Assembly: GCF_016863495.1 (NCBI RefSeq)
Contig: NZ_BOOZ01000016.1
Span: forward strand, 62,001 to 126,000
Origin: Micromonospora andamanensis
GTDB lineage: Bacteria > Actinomycetota > Actinomycetes > Mycobacteriales > Micromonosporaceae
Direction of reading: 5' to 3'
DNA length: 64,000 bases
Part shown: piece by piece, positions 26,411 to 34,435 of the stretch
Position numbering within the stretch: the first letter of the stretch is position 1
Layout: each line of letters begins with the position of its first letter
Program-made: the position numbers and the translations under genes
Notes under the pieces: generated by a model
The model's database searches: none
Seen by the model: only the letters and a program-made list of their open reading frames with translations
What the model was told of the DNA's origin: nothing

Positions 26411-26872
26411 GACACCGTTCCGGGTCCTCCTGACTCGGTCCAGCGTGACACCACGCCGGAACGGCGCTTGAGCCCTGCGCGCCCGGACCCCCCTCGTGGC
26501 GGGAAGCGCTGACGCGGCCCCGCCGCAGCTGCCCCGGCGACGCCTCTTCCGGCCGCCGCCGAAGCCTGGTGCGCAGCGAACGGCTCTGGCGTCGCCCACC
26601 CGACCAACTGGTTCGACGGTGCGCCCAAATGTCTGGCTTGCTCTCTTCCGCCACTTGGTGGAATTTGTGGTCAGCGGGGATGCAAGCGACCTGCAGTTGC
26701 CCTTTTCCGTTCGTGCAGAAGAATTGTCTGAGCCCTGCCGTCGGCTGTGACATCTGTTGCAGGTCCGATCCCTAGCCTGGATCGCGTACCACCAGGAGCG
26801 CGGCCATCCGTTGGATGAGGCGACTCCACGAGGGACGCACGATGACGGTTCGCTGAGTGAGGGGCTCCAAGT
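26411..26872. other. 462-bp intergenic region, probable promoter of the biosynthetic operon
   Basis: I see no convincing gene. The stretch 26620-26770 is AT-richer than the surroundings and is the likeliest promoter site for the downstream operon; I cannot pick reliable -35/-10 hexamers. A very short frame (MTVR, starting about 26840) precedes the first structural gene. GAGGGG lies eight bases before its ATG at 26873. Confidence 0.45.
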
Positions 26873-27997
26873 ATGCGGCTGCTCGATGAAGCGCGCGTGG
26901 TACTTGACGAGGTACTACCAGGGCTGGACAAGCGGCTGGCCGAGGCGCCGCTGGCGACTTGGGAGCAGCCGGACGCGCCGGGTTTGGCGGTGTTCAAGGA
27001 GGCTGGTGGGCCGGCGCTGCTGGTGCCGCAGGAACACGGTGGGCTCGGTGGGGATCTGCTGACCGCCACCCAGGTGCAGCGGGCAATCGGCTCTCGGTCA
27101 CCGTCGTTGGCTGTTGCCACGACGATGCATCACTTCTCGATGGCATCGCTTGTCGAGTTGGCTACGCGTTCTTCCGGAATGGAGTGGATGTTACTGACCG
27201 CGGTCGCCCGCGACAGTCTTCTGGTCGCCTCCGGATTCGCCGAGGGCCGTGCCGGTCAGGGAATCCTCACGCCGACGATGACGGCCACCGAGCGAGACGG
27301 TGTGGTCGTGCTCAATGGAACGAAGAAGCCGTGCAGTCTGGCCCGGTCGATGGACCTCCTGTCGGCGTCAGTCGTCCTTCCGGGAGCCGATGGCAACCCG
27401 CAGCTCGCGATCGCGGTGGTGCCTGCCTCGTCACCCGGAGTGTCGGTGCGGCCGTTCTGGAACACCCCGTCACTCGCCGGTGCGGAAAGTGACGAGGTGA
27501 CCCTCACCGATGTCGAGGTTCCGCAGAACCTTGTGGTGCGGACGGAACTGGTCGACGGAGACCGGTTGGACCACCTGCAGACAGTTGGGTTCGTATGGTT
27601 CGAGCTGCTGATGTCGGCCAGCTATCTCGGTGCGGCGACCGCGCTGGCCGACCGCCTGCTGGGGTCGACAAGCGCTGATGTCGGGGTGCAGGCGCAGGTA
27701 GCCAGCACGATACGGGCGGCGACCTTGCTTGTGGAGGGCACCGCCACCAGGCCGGGGGCGATCGGTGAGGATCGGCTGGCCGACGTGCTCGTCTGCCGCT
27801 ACGCGGTGCAGGACGCGATAACCCGGGTGCTCGATCTGACCATCGAGGCCCTGGGGGGAATGGCGTTCATCTCGTCGGGAGAGGTCGCCTACCTCGCGGG
27901 CGCCTGTCGGGCGTTGGCGTTCCACCCTCCCGCACGCCACCGGATGGCCTCGTCGCTGCGGGACTACTTCACCGGTGGTCCGCTGCGCGTGCCGTAG
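26873..27997 (+). CDS. Acyl-CoA dehydrogenase-fold flavoprotein, possibly a two-component monooxygenase
   Basis: A 374-residue acyl-CoA-dehydrogenase-superfamily protein. The N-terminal helical domain contains LLVPQEHGGLGGDLLTATQV, the middle beta-domain GILTPTMTATERDGVVVLNG and TKKPCSLARSMDLLSASVVL, and the C-terminal helical domain DAITRVLDLTIEALGGMAF. The YEG-type segment that supplies the catalytic glutamate in medium-chain dehydrogenases is replaced by HPPARHRMASSLRDYF. Proteins of this fold that lack the base include flavin-dependent monooxygenases (HpaB/KijD3/DszC type), and a flavin reductase is encoded four genes downstream. One TTA leucine codon (codon 107, 27191-27193) may make it bldA-dependent. 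Dehydrogenase activity is not excluded. Confidence 0.75.
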   Translation: MRLLDEARVVLDEVLPGLDKRLAEAPLATWEQPDAPGLAVFKEAGGPALLVPQEHGGLGGDLLTATQVQRAIGSRSPSLAVATTMHHFSMASLVELATRSSGMEWMLLTAVARDSLLVASGFAEGRAGQGILTPTMTATERDGVVVLNGTKKPCSLARSMDLLSASVVLPGADGNPQLAIAVVPASSPGVSVRPFWNTPSLAGAESDEVTLTDVEVPQNLVVRTELVDGDRLDHLQTVGFVWFELLMSASYLGAATALADRLLGSTSADVGVQAQVASTIRAATLLVEGTATRPGAIGEDRLADVLVCRYAVQDAITRVLDLTIEALGGMAFISSGEVAYLAGACRALAFHPPARHRMASSLRDYFTGGPLRVP

Positions 27998-28096
27998 GCC
28001 GGCGGTGCCGATCCCGCTCCCTGATGCCTCGCCTCACCTCGCCGACCTGCCTGCCGTCGGCGTTGACATCACCTCTGCCAACCCAAGGTTGTGATC

Positions 28097-29161
28097 ATGA
28101 CGGCTGTTCGAACGGTGCTGCTGACCGGCGCGTCCGGGGTGATCGGCACCGCCCTCATTCCGGAACTGGCGCCTGCTCACGTGGTGGCCCTGGTGCATCG
28201 GACCCCCTGCCCCGGCGCGACCGAGTCGGTCGCCGGTGACATCACCGCGCCGAGACTCGGCCTGGACCCGGCCGCTTACGCGTCGTTGGCCGCCAGGGTC
28301 GATGCGGTGGTCCACTGCGCCGCGCACACCGGCTTTTCCGGCGGTCGCCAGATCGCCGAGAACGTCAACGTCGCCGGGACCCGGGAGGTGATCGCCTTCG
28401 CCGCGGACGCGGGCGCACCCCTGTACTACGTGTCCACGGCGTTCGTTGCCCGCACCGAGCTGACCCGGCAGTCACTCGGCTGCGGCAGCAACGACGCGAG
28501 CGCGCGTCCCGAGGACTATCTGGACTCCAAGCGCCTGGCGGAGCGGTTGGTGCGCGACAGCGGCCTTCCAGCGGTGCTGATCCGGCCCTCAGTGGTGATC
28601 GGCGATTCCCGCACCGGCGTGATCAGCCGCTTCCAGGGCCTGCACGAGATCTCCACAGTGCTGCTGCGTAACCTTCTTCCGCTGATGCCGATGCCGGCAT
28701 CCTCGCGGCTCGACTTCGTGCCGTGCGACGTGGTCGCCCGCGCGATCGCCGCTCTGGTCTTCGACAGGCACCGCGACGGGGAGGTGTGGATCACCGCCGG
28801 GCGGGCCGCCCCTTCGATCGAGGCGCTTGTCGATACCGCGGTGACCGTCGGTGCCGAACTCGGTATCGAGGTGAACCGCCCCAGGATGGTCGAGCCGGAA
28901 ATGGTGGACAGGCTGATCCGTCCAGTGTTCATCGACCCGTTGCCACCGACCGCGCGGCGGCGATTCGATGACCTGCTCGCGATGACCGCGCTGTTTGTCA
29001 ACGCACCGGTGTTCCCCAGCACGCTTGGGCAACTGCCGCGGCAGACCGCGGCGTTGACGGCCGAGCAGGTCACCGACGCCTACCGGGCGTCGCTGATCTA
29101 CCTTGCCCACACCAAGAAGCTGGCGGTGCCGCTTTCCTCGCGGGTGGGGGCACCGGCATGA
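28097..29161 (+). CDS. NAD(P)-dependent thioester-reductase-like extended SDR
   Basis: A 354-residue extended short-chain dehydrogenase of the NAD_binding_4 (thioester reductase / fatty-acyl-CoA reductase) type. It begins with the Rossmann motif VLLTGASGVIGTALIPELAP, has AAHTGFSG, the serine region LYYVSTAFVART and the catalytic YLDSKRLAERLVRD (Tyr and Lys). Such enzymes reduce an acyl thioester to an aldehyde or alcohol with NADPH. Here it could deliver an aldehyde to the aminotransferase whose gene overlaps by four bases (ATGA). ATG at 28097 has AAGG eight bases upstream; the GTG at 28091 is too close to it. Epimerase activity is the main alternative. Confidence 0.8.
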   Translation: MTAVRTVLLTGASGVIGTALIPELAPAHVVALVHRTPCPGATESVAGDITAPRLGLDPAAYASLAARVDAVVHCAAHTGFSGGRQIAENVNVAGTREVIAFAADAGAPLYYVSTAFVARTELTRQSLGCGSNDASARPEDYLDSKRLAERLVRDSGLPAVLIRPSVVIGDSRTGVISRFQGLHEISTVLLRNLLPLMPMPASSRLDFVPCDVVARAIAALVFDRHRDGEVWITAGRAAPSIEALVDTAVTVGAELGIEVNRPRMVEPEMVDRLIRPVFIDPLPPTARRRFDDLLAMTALFVNAPVFPSTLGQLPRQTAALTAEQVTDAYRASLIYLAHTKKLAVPLSSRVGAPA

Positions 29162-30459
29162 CCAGCGCCGTGGGGACCAGGGCCGCACCGGCTGCCGGCA
29201 TCGACGCGGCGATGGTGCTGGAGACCTACCGCCGACACATCGGCCGAGGCCGGGCCAGGATCGCCGCGATGACCGGCGCAGCGGTCGAGGTCGCGTCCTC
29301 CGGCGCACACGTCTGGGATTCGACGGGCCGACGGTACCTCGACTGCGGCGGCTACGGCGTGTTCCTGCTCGGGCACGCGCACCCGGAAGTGACCGAGGCG
29401 GTGATAGATCAGATCCGCCGCCATCCCATGGCCACCCGGCTGTTGCTGGAACCGACGGCGGCCACGGCGGCGGCGGCCCTCGCGGAGGTGACGCCGGAGG
29501 GACTGGACTACGCCCACTTCGTCACCTCCGGTGCCGAGGCGACGGAGACCGCGATCAAGCTGGCCCGGGCCCACGGCAAGCATGTTCTGGTCTCGACGAC
29601 CGGCGGTTACCACGGCAAGACCACAGGCGCGCTCGCGCTGACCGCGAAACCGGTGTTCCAGGACCCCTTCCGGCCACTGCTGGACAGCATCCACGTGCCG
29701 TACGGCGACGCATCGGCCCTGGAAGCCGTGCTGGCCGAGCATCCTGGGCAGGCGTGCGTCGTGGTCGAACCGGTCCAGGGCGAGGGCGGCGTGATCGTTC
29801 CCCCGTCCGGCTACCTGTCCCGAGTGCAGCAACTCTGTCGCGTCCACGAGGCGATTTTCGTGCTCGACGAGATCCAGACCGGCCTTGGACGTCTCGGCTC
29901 CTGGTGGGGCGCCGACGACGAGCGGATACGGCCGGACGTCCTGCTCGTGGGTAAGAACCTCTCCGGCGGTGTCGTCCCCGTCGCTGCCGCGGTCGCGACC
30001 GCCCACACCTATGCGCCGCTCGACAACGACCCGTTCCTGCACACCTCCACCTTCGCCGGCGCTCCGGTGGCGATGGCCGCTGCCGCCGCGGCGGTGCGGA
30101 TCATCGCCCGCGACGGGCTGGTGGCCCGGGCCGCCAGCCTCGGTGAGCGCATCCGGGGTCTGCTCGAGGAGACGCTCGGCGGACTGCGCGGCGATGTGGT
30201 CACCGACATCCGTGGTCGAGGGCTGTTGCTGGGTGTCGAACTCGCCGACGAAGCACTGGCCGGGCAGCTGATGCTGCATCTGCTGGAGGCCAACGTGGTC
30301 GTCAATCACTCCCTCAACGCGCATCGCGTCGTCCGACTGACCCCTCCGGCGGTCATGACTGACCGTGACCTTGACGAGCTGCACGGCGCGCTGAGCACCG
30401 CGGCGCGCCAACTCGTCCGCCACGCAACGACACACCGAAAGGCCATCCGCCGTGCCTGA
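29158..30459 (+). CDS. Class III PLP-dependent aminotransferase
   Basis: A 433-residue class III (omega-) aminotransferase. It shows VTSGAEATETAIKLAR (PLP phosphate-binding), GGYHGKTTGALALT (ring-stacking region), VLDEIQTGLGR (Asp that contacts the pyridine nitrogen) and LLVGKNLSGGVVP, with the PLP lysine. The N-terminal region is longer than in the ornithine aminotransferases. Substrates of the class are amines, beta-amino acids and aldehydes; an aldehyde from the preceding reductase is the natural guess. ATGA overlap upstream and eight-base overlap downstream place it firmly in the operon. Confidence 0.9.
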   Translation: MTSAVGTRAAPAAGIDAAMVLETYRRHIGRGRARIAAMTGAAVEVASSGAHVWDSTGRRYLDCGGYGVFLLGHAHPEVTEAVIDQIRRHPMATRLLLEPTAATAAAALAEVTPEGLDYAHFVTSGAEATETAIKLARAHGKHVLVSTTGGYHGKTTGALALTAKPVFQDPFRPLLDSIHVPYGDASALEAVLAEHPGQACVVVEPVQGEGGVIVPPSGYLSRVQQLCRVHEAIFVLDEIQTGLGRLGSWWGADDERIRPDVLLVGKNLSGGVVPVAAAVATAHTYAPLDNDPFLHTSTFAGAPVAMAAAAAAVRIIARDGLVARAASLGERIRGLLEETLGGLRGDVVTDIRGRGLLLGVELADEALAGQLMLHLLEANVVVNHSLNAHRVVRLTPPAVMTDRDLDELHGALSTAARQLVRHATTHRKAIRRA

Positions 30460-30934
30460 TGTCACGATCGACGCCCTCGTCCCGACAACCACCGCAGCCG
30501 AGGTCTACCGCAAGCTTCGCGACTTCGGTGCCTACCCCCGGTACACCGATGCCGTCCGGGAGGTCAGGGTTCTCCCCGTCGATGACCACAACGTGGAGGC
30601 CCGCTGGTCGGTCAACTTCCGCAACGGCGTGCTCTGCTGGACCGAACGCGACACCTTCGACGACGCCAATCAGACAATCGCGTTCAGCCAGACCGACGGC
30701 GACTTCCACCGCTTCGACGGCTCCTGGTCGGTGAGCCCGGACGACTCCGGCGTCAGGGTGCGCTTCGCGTGCACCTTCGACCTCGGAATGCCCAGCCTCG
30801 CGGCCATCGTCAACCCGATCGCCTGTGAGGCGCTGACGGAGAGTATCCAGCTCATCATGCATGGTCTGCTCGGGGACGACGTCGCGTTCAGTGACGCCGA
30901 CGCACCCGGGCTCGCCGTCGCGCAGAGGGGATGA
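30452..30934 (+). CDS. SRPBCC (START/aromatase-cyclase-like) protein
   Basis: A 160-residue SRPBCC-fold protein. It has the helix TAAEVYRKLRDFGAYPRYTD, a strand-rich core (VEARWSVNFRNGVLCWTERD) and the long C-terminal helix region VNPIACEALTESIQLIMHGL. The family includes monodomain polyketide aromatase/cyclases, Coq10-like quinone binders and lipid carriers. No polyketide synthase is encoded in the window, so a binding or chaperoning role for a hydrophobic intermediate is more likely. The GTG start overlaps the aminotransferase stop by eight bases. Confidence 0.82.
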   Translation: MPDVTIDALVPTTTAAEVYRKLRDFGAYPRYTDAVREVRVLPVDDHNVEARWSVNFRNGVLCWTERDTFDDANQTIAFSQTDGDFHRFDGSWSVSPDDSGVRVRFACTFDLGMPSLAAIVNPIACEALTESIQLIMHGLLGDDVAFSDADAPGLAVAQRG

Positions 30935-30935
30935 C

Positions 30936-31514
30936 ATGTCGAGCGCGGCCACTCGCGACGCGGCGGCCACCGGACGCGACGAAGCAGCCGCGCCCGCGGC
31001 TGTCACCATCCAGGCACTGCGTGAGGCGTTCGCTCAGTTGCCGGCAGCGGTGACTGTGGTCACCACCCTCACGCCCGACGGACCAGCGGGGATGACAGCC
31101 AGCGCGGTCTCGTCCCTGTCCCTGGATCCACCGCTGCTACTGGTCTGTGCCGCCAACACGTCCGGCACACTCGCCCGGCTACGCGCACACGGACGGTTCG
31201 CCGTCAACACACTTCCCGCCGGGCACCGCAGGCTGGCCCACACGTTCGCCAACCCGGAGCCGTACCCGGGGCACCGGTTCACCTGCGCCCCGTACCGCAT
31301 CGTCGACGCGGTGCCCGTACTGAGCGATGCGCTCACCGTGTTCACCTGCGCCGTCGAGCAGACCCACCCCGGCGGCGACCACACAATCGTCGTCGGTCGG
31401 ATCACGGCCGTCTCCCATCACGCCGGGCAGCCCTTGCTGTGGCACGCCCGAAGCTACCGGCGGCTGGCCCCGGCCGCTGGTGATCACTTGTCCGACCAGC
31501 CCAGGAGGTCCTGA
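30936..31514 (+). CDS. Flavin reductase family protein (HpaC-like)
   Basis: A 192-residue flavin reductase of the split-barrel type, about residues 30-185. It contains LPAAVTVVTTLTPDGPAGMT, TASAVSSLSLDPPLLLVCAA, FAVNTLPAGHRRLAHTFAN and GDHTIVVGRI, the family's usual conserved segments. It should reduce FMN or FAD with NAD(P)H and hand it to an oxygenase; the acyl-CoA-dehydrogenase-fold protein is the best partner candidate. The ATG start at 30936 has GAGGGG five bases upstream, two bases past the preceding stop. Confidence 0.88.
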   Translation: MSSAATRDAAATGRDEAAAPAAVTIQALREAFAQLPAAVTVVTTLTPDGPAGMTASAVSSLSLDPPLLLVCAANTSGTLARLRAHGRFAVNTLPAGHRRLAHTFANPEPYPGHRFTCAPYRIVDAVPVLSDALTVFTCAVEQTHPGGDHTIVVGRITAVSHHAGQPLLWHARSYRRLAPAAGDHLSDQPRRS

Positions 31515-31516
31515 CC

Positions 31517-32359
31517 ATGGCCAAACACACCCTTTCCGGCAAGGTCGTCGCAATCACGGGCGGCAGTCTCGGCATCGGCCGTGCCACCGCCGAGGCGTTC
31601 ATCGCGGCCGGAGCCCAGGTCGCCATCGGCGCCCGCGATCTCGATCGAGCCACCAGCACGGCCAGGTCGATCGGCGCGATCGCCTTCCCCCTCGACGTCA
31701 CGGATTCCGGCAGTGTGGAGAAGTTCTGCCGGCAGGTCGAGGAAGCCCTCGGGCCGATCGACGTCCTGATCAACAACGCCGGCGTCATGCTCGTCGGGCG
31801 CCTCGAACACGAGAGCGATGACGCCACCGCTCAGCAGCTCAACGTCAACCTGCTCGGCACCATCAACGGCATGAAGGCGGTGATGCCGCGGATGCGCGCC
31901 CGGGGGCGTGGCCACATCATCAACATGGTCTCCGCCGTCGGAATGGTGGGCCTGCCCGGCTGTGCCACCTACTCCGCCGCCAAGCACGGCGTCGTCGGCC
32001 TCTCCGAAGCGGTACGGGGCGAACTTCGCGGAGCCGGCGTCGATCTGTCCATCATCCTGCCGATTCCCGCGCAGACTGAACTGACCTCCGGAGTCGGTAA
32101 GGGCCGTTTCGTGCCCTACCTGAAGGCCACCGACATCGCCGGGGCCGCCGTACGCACCGCCCGCCGGCCCCGCTACCACGTCTACGTGCCGGGCTGGACG
32201 AACCCGGTCACCCGCATCCTCGGTCTGCTGCCGCAAGGCCTGCGTGACGCCGCAGGGCGGCTGCTCAAGGCCGACCAGTTGCTGAAGACCACCGATGCTG
32301 CCGCTCGCGTCCGGTACGAGGAGCGGGCTCGGGCGACGAATCTGACCCGTGAGGTGTAG
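31517..32359 (+). CDS. Classical short-chain dehydrogenase/reductase
   Basis: A 280-residue SDR with the nucleotide motif VVAITGGSLGIGRATAEAF, LINNAGVMLVG, the catalytic serine in HIINMVSAVGM and the YSAAKHGVVGL motif (Tyr, Lys). An aspartate replaces the usual Arg/Lys pair after strand 2 (ARDLDRATS), which cannot firmly separate NADH from NADPH. A C-terminal extension (RPRYHVYVPGWTNPV onward) resembles SDRs that act near membranes in mycobacterial lipid metabolism. It starts two bases after the flavin reductase stop. It probably reduces a ketone or oxidises an alcohol of the pathway intermediate. Confidence 0.88.
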   Translation: MAKHTLSGKVVAITGGSLGIGRATAEAFIAAGAQVAIGARDLDRATSTARSIGAIAFPLDVTDSGSVEKFCRQVEEALGPIDVLINNAGVMLVGRLEHESDDATAQQLNVNLLGTINGMKAVMPRMRARGRGHIINMVSAVGMVGLPGCATYSAAKHGVVGLSEAVRGELRGAGVDLSIILPIPAQTELTSGVGKGRFVPYLKATDIAGAAVRTARRPRYHVYVPGWTNPVTRILGLLPQGLRDAAGRLLKADQLLKTTDAAARVRYEERARATNLTREV

Positions 32360-32363
32360 ACCC

Positions 32364-32987
32364 ATGGCCAATCGGGGAGCGATTCTGCGTGGCCGCGGTC
32401 CGGCCGTCTTCTCATCCACATTCATCGACCACATCGTCCATGTCCACCCGCTTGTCGCGGTCGCTCTCTACCTGCCGGTCATCGTCGTCGCGGCAGTGGC
32501 CTCGCTCGACCAGGCCGGTCCGCTGGCTCTTGTCGGATGGGCGGTCGGCGGCTACCTGACCTGGACCCTCGTCGAGTACTGGGGCCACCGCATCGTGCTG
32601 CACTTCGAACCGGAACAAGGCTGGGGTGCCTGGTTCCACCGCATCGTCCACGGCCTGCACCACGACTACCCGCAGGACTCCCGCCGGTCAATCATGACCC
32701 CGCTGCTGTCCGTCCCGATCGTCGGGACCGCCCTGGTGGTGTCGATAGTGGTGCTGGACCTGCCGAGCATGTACGCGGCCGGCTTCGTTCTCGGCTACCT
32801 CGCCTACGACCTCATCCATCTCTACCTGCACCACTCACGACCCAAGGCTGGTCCGATGAAGTGGCTGCACGAGTTGCACATGCGTCACCACTTCCGCGAC
32901 GACGGCCGCGGGTTCGGGGTTTCCGCACCCTACTGGGACAAGGTGTTCGGCACCGCGATCAGCCGTAGCCGGCGGGCCGCACAGTGA
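32364..32987 (+). CDS. Sterol desaturase / fatty acid hydroxylase superfamily membrane di-iron enzyme
   Basis: A 207-residue integral membrane protein with four hydrophobic segments and three histidine boxes typical of FA-hydroxylase di-iron oxygenases: EYWGHRIVLHFE, WFHRIVHGLHHDYP, and HLYLHHSRP with LHELHMRHHF. It should use oxygen to hydroxylate a lipid-like substrate at the membrane, as fatty acid 2-hydroxylase or CrtZ do. The ATG is four bases after the SDR stop and the NOS gene overlaps by four bases, so the two oxygen-consuming enzymes are co-translated. Confidence 0.85.
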   Translation: MANRGAILRGRGPAVFSSTFIDHIVHVHPLVAVALYLPVIVVAAVASLDQAGPLALVGWAVGGYLTWTLVEYWGHRIVLHFEPEQGWGAWFHRIVHGLHHDYPQDSRRSIMTPLLSVPIVGTALVVSIVVLDLPSMYAAGFVLGYLAYDLIHLYLHHSRPKAGPMKWLHELHMRHHFRDDGRGFGVSAPYWDKVFGTAISRSRRAAQ

Positions 32988-34276
32988 CAGACACCTATCT
33001 CCAGGCGACCGGTGTCGGCCAGCCCGGTCCGCAATCCGTCCCGAGTTCGCCGTCGGGAGGTGGGGGAGTGCCCGGGTACCGGGACGTCCCCACCTCCCGG
33101 TGGGATCCCGACGCCCCGACCGACGTGGACGAGGCCGAAGCGTTCCTCCGGCTGTTCCACGACGAGAACGACGACTCGCGGAACCTGCTCCCTCGGTTGG
33201 CCGCGGTCCGCGCCGAGATCGCCGCCACCGGCACCTACACGCACACCCGTGCGGAACTGACCTTCGGTGCCCGCGTCGCCTGGCGTAACTCGTCGCGCTG
33301 CATCGGTCGCCTCTACTGGCGCAGCCTGCGTCTGCTCGATCGTCGTGACGTGCACAGTGCCGACGGCATCTACAGCAGCCTGGTCGAGCATCTGTGCACC
33401 GCGACCAACAACGGCAACATCCGGCCCACCATCACGGTCTTTCCTCCAGCCCGGCCTGGTGAGCGTTACGCCCGCATCTGGAACGAACAGCTCATCCGCT
33501 ACGCGGGGCACCGTCGATCCGACGGCAGCGTGGTGGGCGATCCACGGTACGTCGACTTCACCGCCACCGTCACCGCGATGGGCTGGATCGGCAAGGGAAG
33601 CGCATTCGACATCCTTCCTCTGGTCATCGACACCCCCGCCGACGGCCCTCGCCTGTTCGATCTGCCGGAACATGCCGTCAGCGAGGTTCACCTCACCCAC
33701 CCCGAACACCCCTGGTTCGCCAATCTTGACCTGCGTTGGCACGTCGTGCCGGCGATCTCTCACATGCGTCTGACAATTGGCGGGATCCACTACCCGTGTG
33801 CCCCGTTCAACGGGTGGTACCTCGGTGCCGAGATCGGTGCGCGCAATCTCGCGGACCTCGACCGCTACAACATGCTTCTCGTCGTGGCCGAAAATCTCGG
33901 CCTCGACACCAGCACCGACGTGACACTCTGGCGCGACCGGGCCCTGGTCGAACTCAACATAGCCGTGCTGCATTCGTTCACTGCCGCAGGCATGCGCATC
34001 AGCGATCACCATACCGAGGCGCACCTTTTCTGCACCCATCTCGAGCGGGAGGCGCGCCTCGGCCGTCCCGTCCCGACCGACTGGACGTGGATCGTGCCGC
34101 CTCTGTCGGGCAGCACCACCCCCGTTTTCCACCGCTATTACCATGAAGCCGACCTTCGCCCCAACTTCTACCTGGACCCGGAGGCGCGTGCCCTTTCCCT
34201 CGGTGCCGCCGCCCCCGTGGCTGCTGGACGTTGTCCCGTCACGGGAGCATCCCCACAGCCGAACAAATACATGTGA
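32984..34276 (+). CDS. nos: Bacterial nitric oxide synthase oxygenase
   Basis: A 430-residue NOS oxygenase domain, longer than the about 360-residue Bacillus enzymes because of a low-complexity N-terminus of about 45 residues and a short C-terminal tail. It would oxidise L-arginine to citrulline and NO in the cytoplasm. Key features are intact: WRNSSRCIGRLYW with the heme ligand Cys106, NNGNIRPTITVFPP, GGIHYPCAPFNGWYLGAE with substrate-binding Glu283, and DWTWIVPPLSGSTTPVFHRY, the pterin-binding region. There is no reductase domain, so electrons come from another protein. The tail carries RCPVTG, which could be a metal or redox site. GTG start overlaps the hydroxylase stop. Confidence 0.93.
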   Translation: MTDTYLQATGVGQPGPQSVPSSPSGGGGVPGYRDVPTSRWDPDAPTDVDEAEAFLRLFHDENDDSRNLLPRLAAVRAEIAATGTYTHTRAELTFGARVAWRNSSRCIGRLYWRSLRLLDRRDVHSADGIYSSLVEHLCTATNNGNIRPTITVFPPARPGERYARIWNEQLIRYAGHRRSDGSVVGDPRYVDFTATVTAMGWIGKGSAFDILPLVIDTPADGPRLFDLPEHAVSEVHLTHPEHPWFANLDLRWHVVPAISHMRLTIGGIHYPCAPFNGWYLGAEIGARNLADLDRYNMLLVVAENLGLDTSTDVTLWRDRALVELNIAVLHSFTAAGMRISDHHTEAHLFCTHLEREARLGRPVPTDWTWIVPPLSGSTTPVFHRYYHEADLRPNFYLDPEARALSLGAAAPVAAGRCPVTGASPQPNKYM

Positions 34277-34435
34277 TGATCGGTGTGCGGCGCAGAGTTG
34301 AGCGCCGCAGCCCGCACTTTCCAGCGTCCACCTGCTCGGCCGCACGCGAACAAGAGTCATCGCTTCACACCGATTTCATTTCCACCTGCGATGATCGCCA
34401 TGCTCGCCACTCGGAGAATCCCCAGAAGGACTAGA

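Noticed and set aside
26391..26753. 120-codon minus-strand frame in the intergenic region
   Set aside because: Composition is not protein-like (many Arg, Ser, His, Trp) and no start signal is seen; I consider the region non-coding.
31484..32434. 316-codon minus-strand frame opposite the SDR
   Set aside because: The plus strand has a full classical SDR with catalytic motifs.
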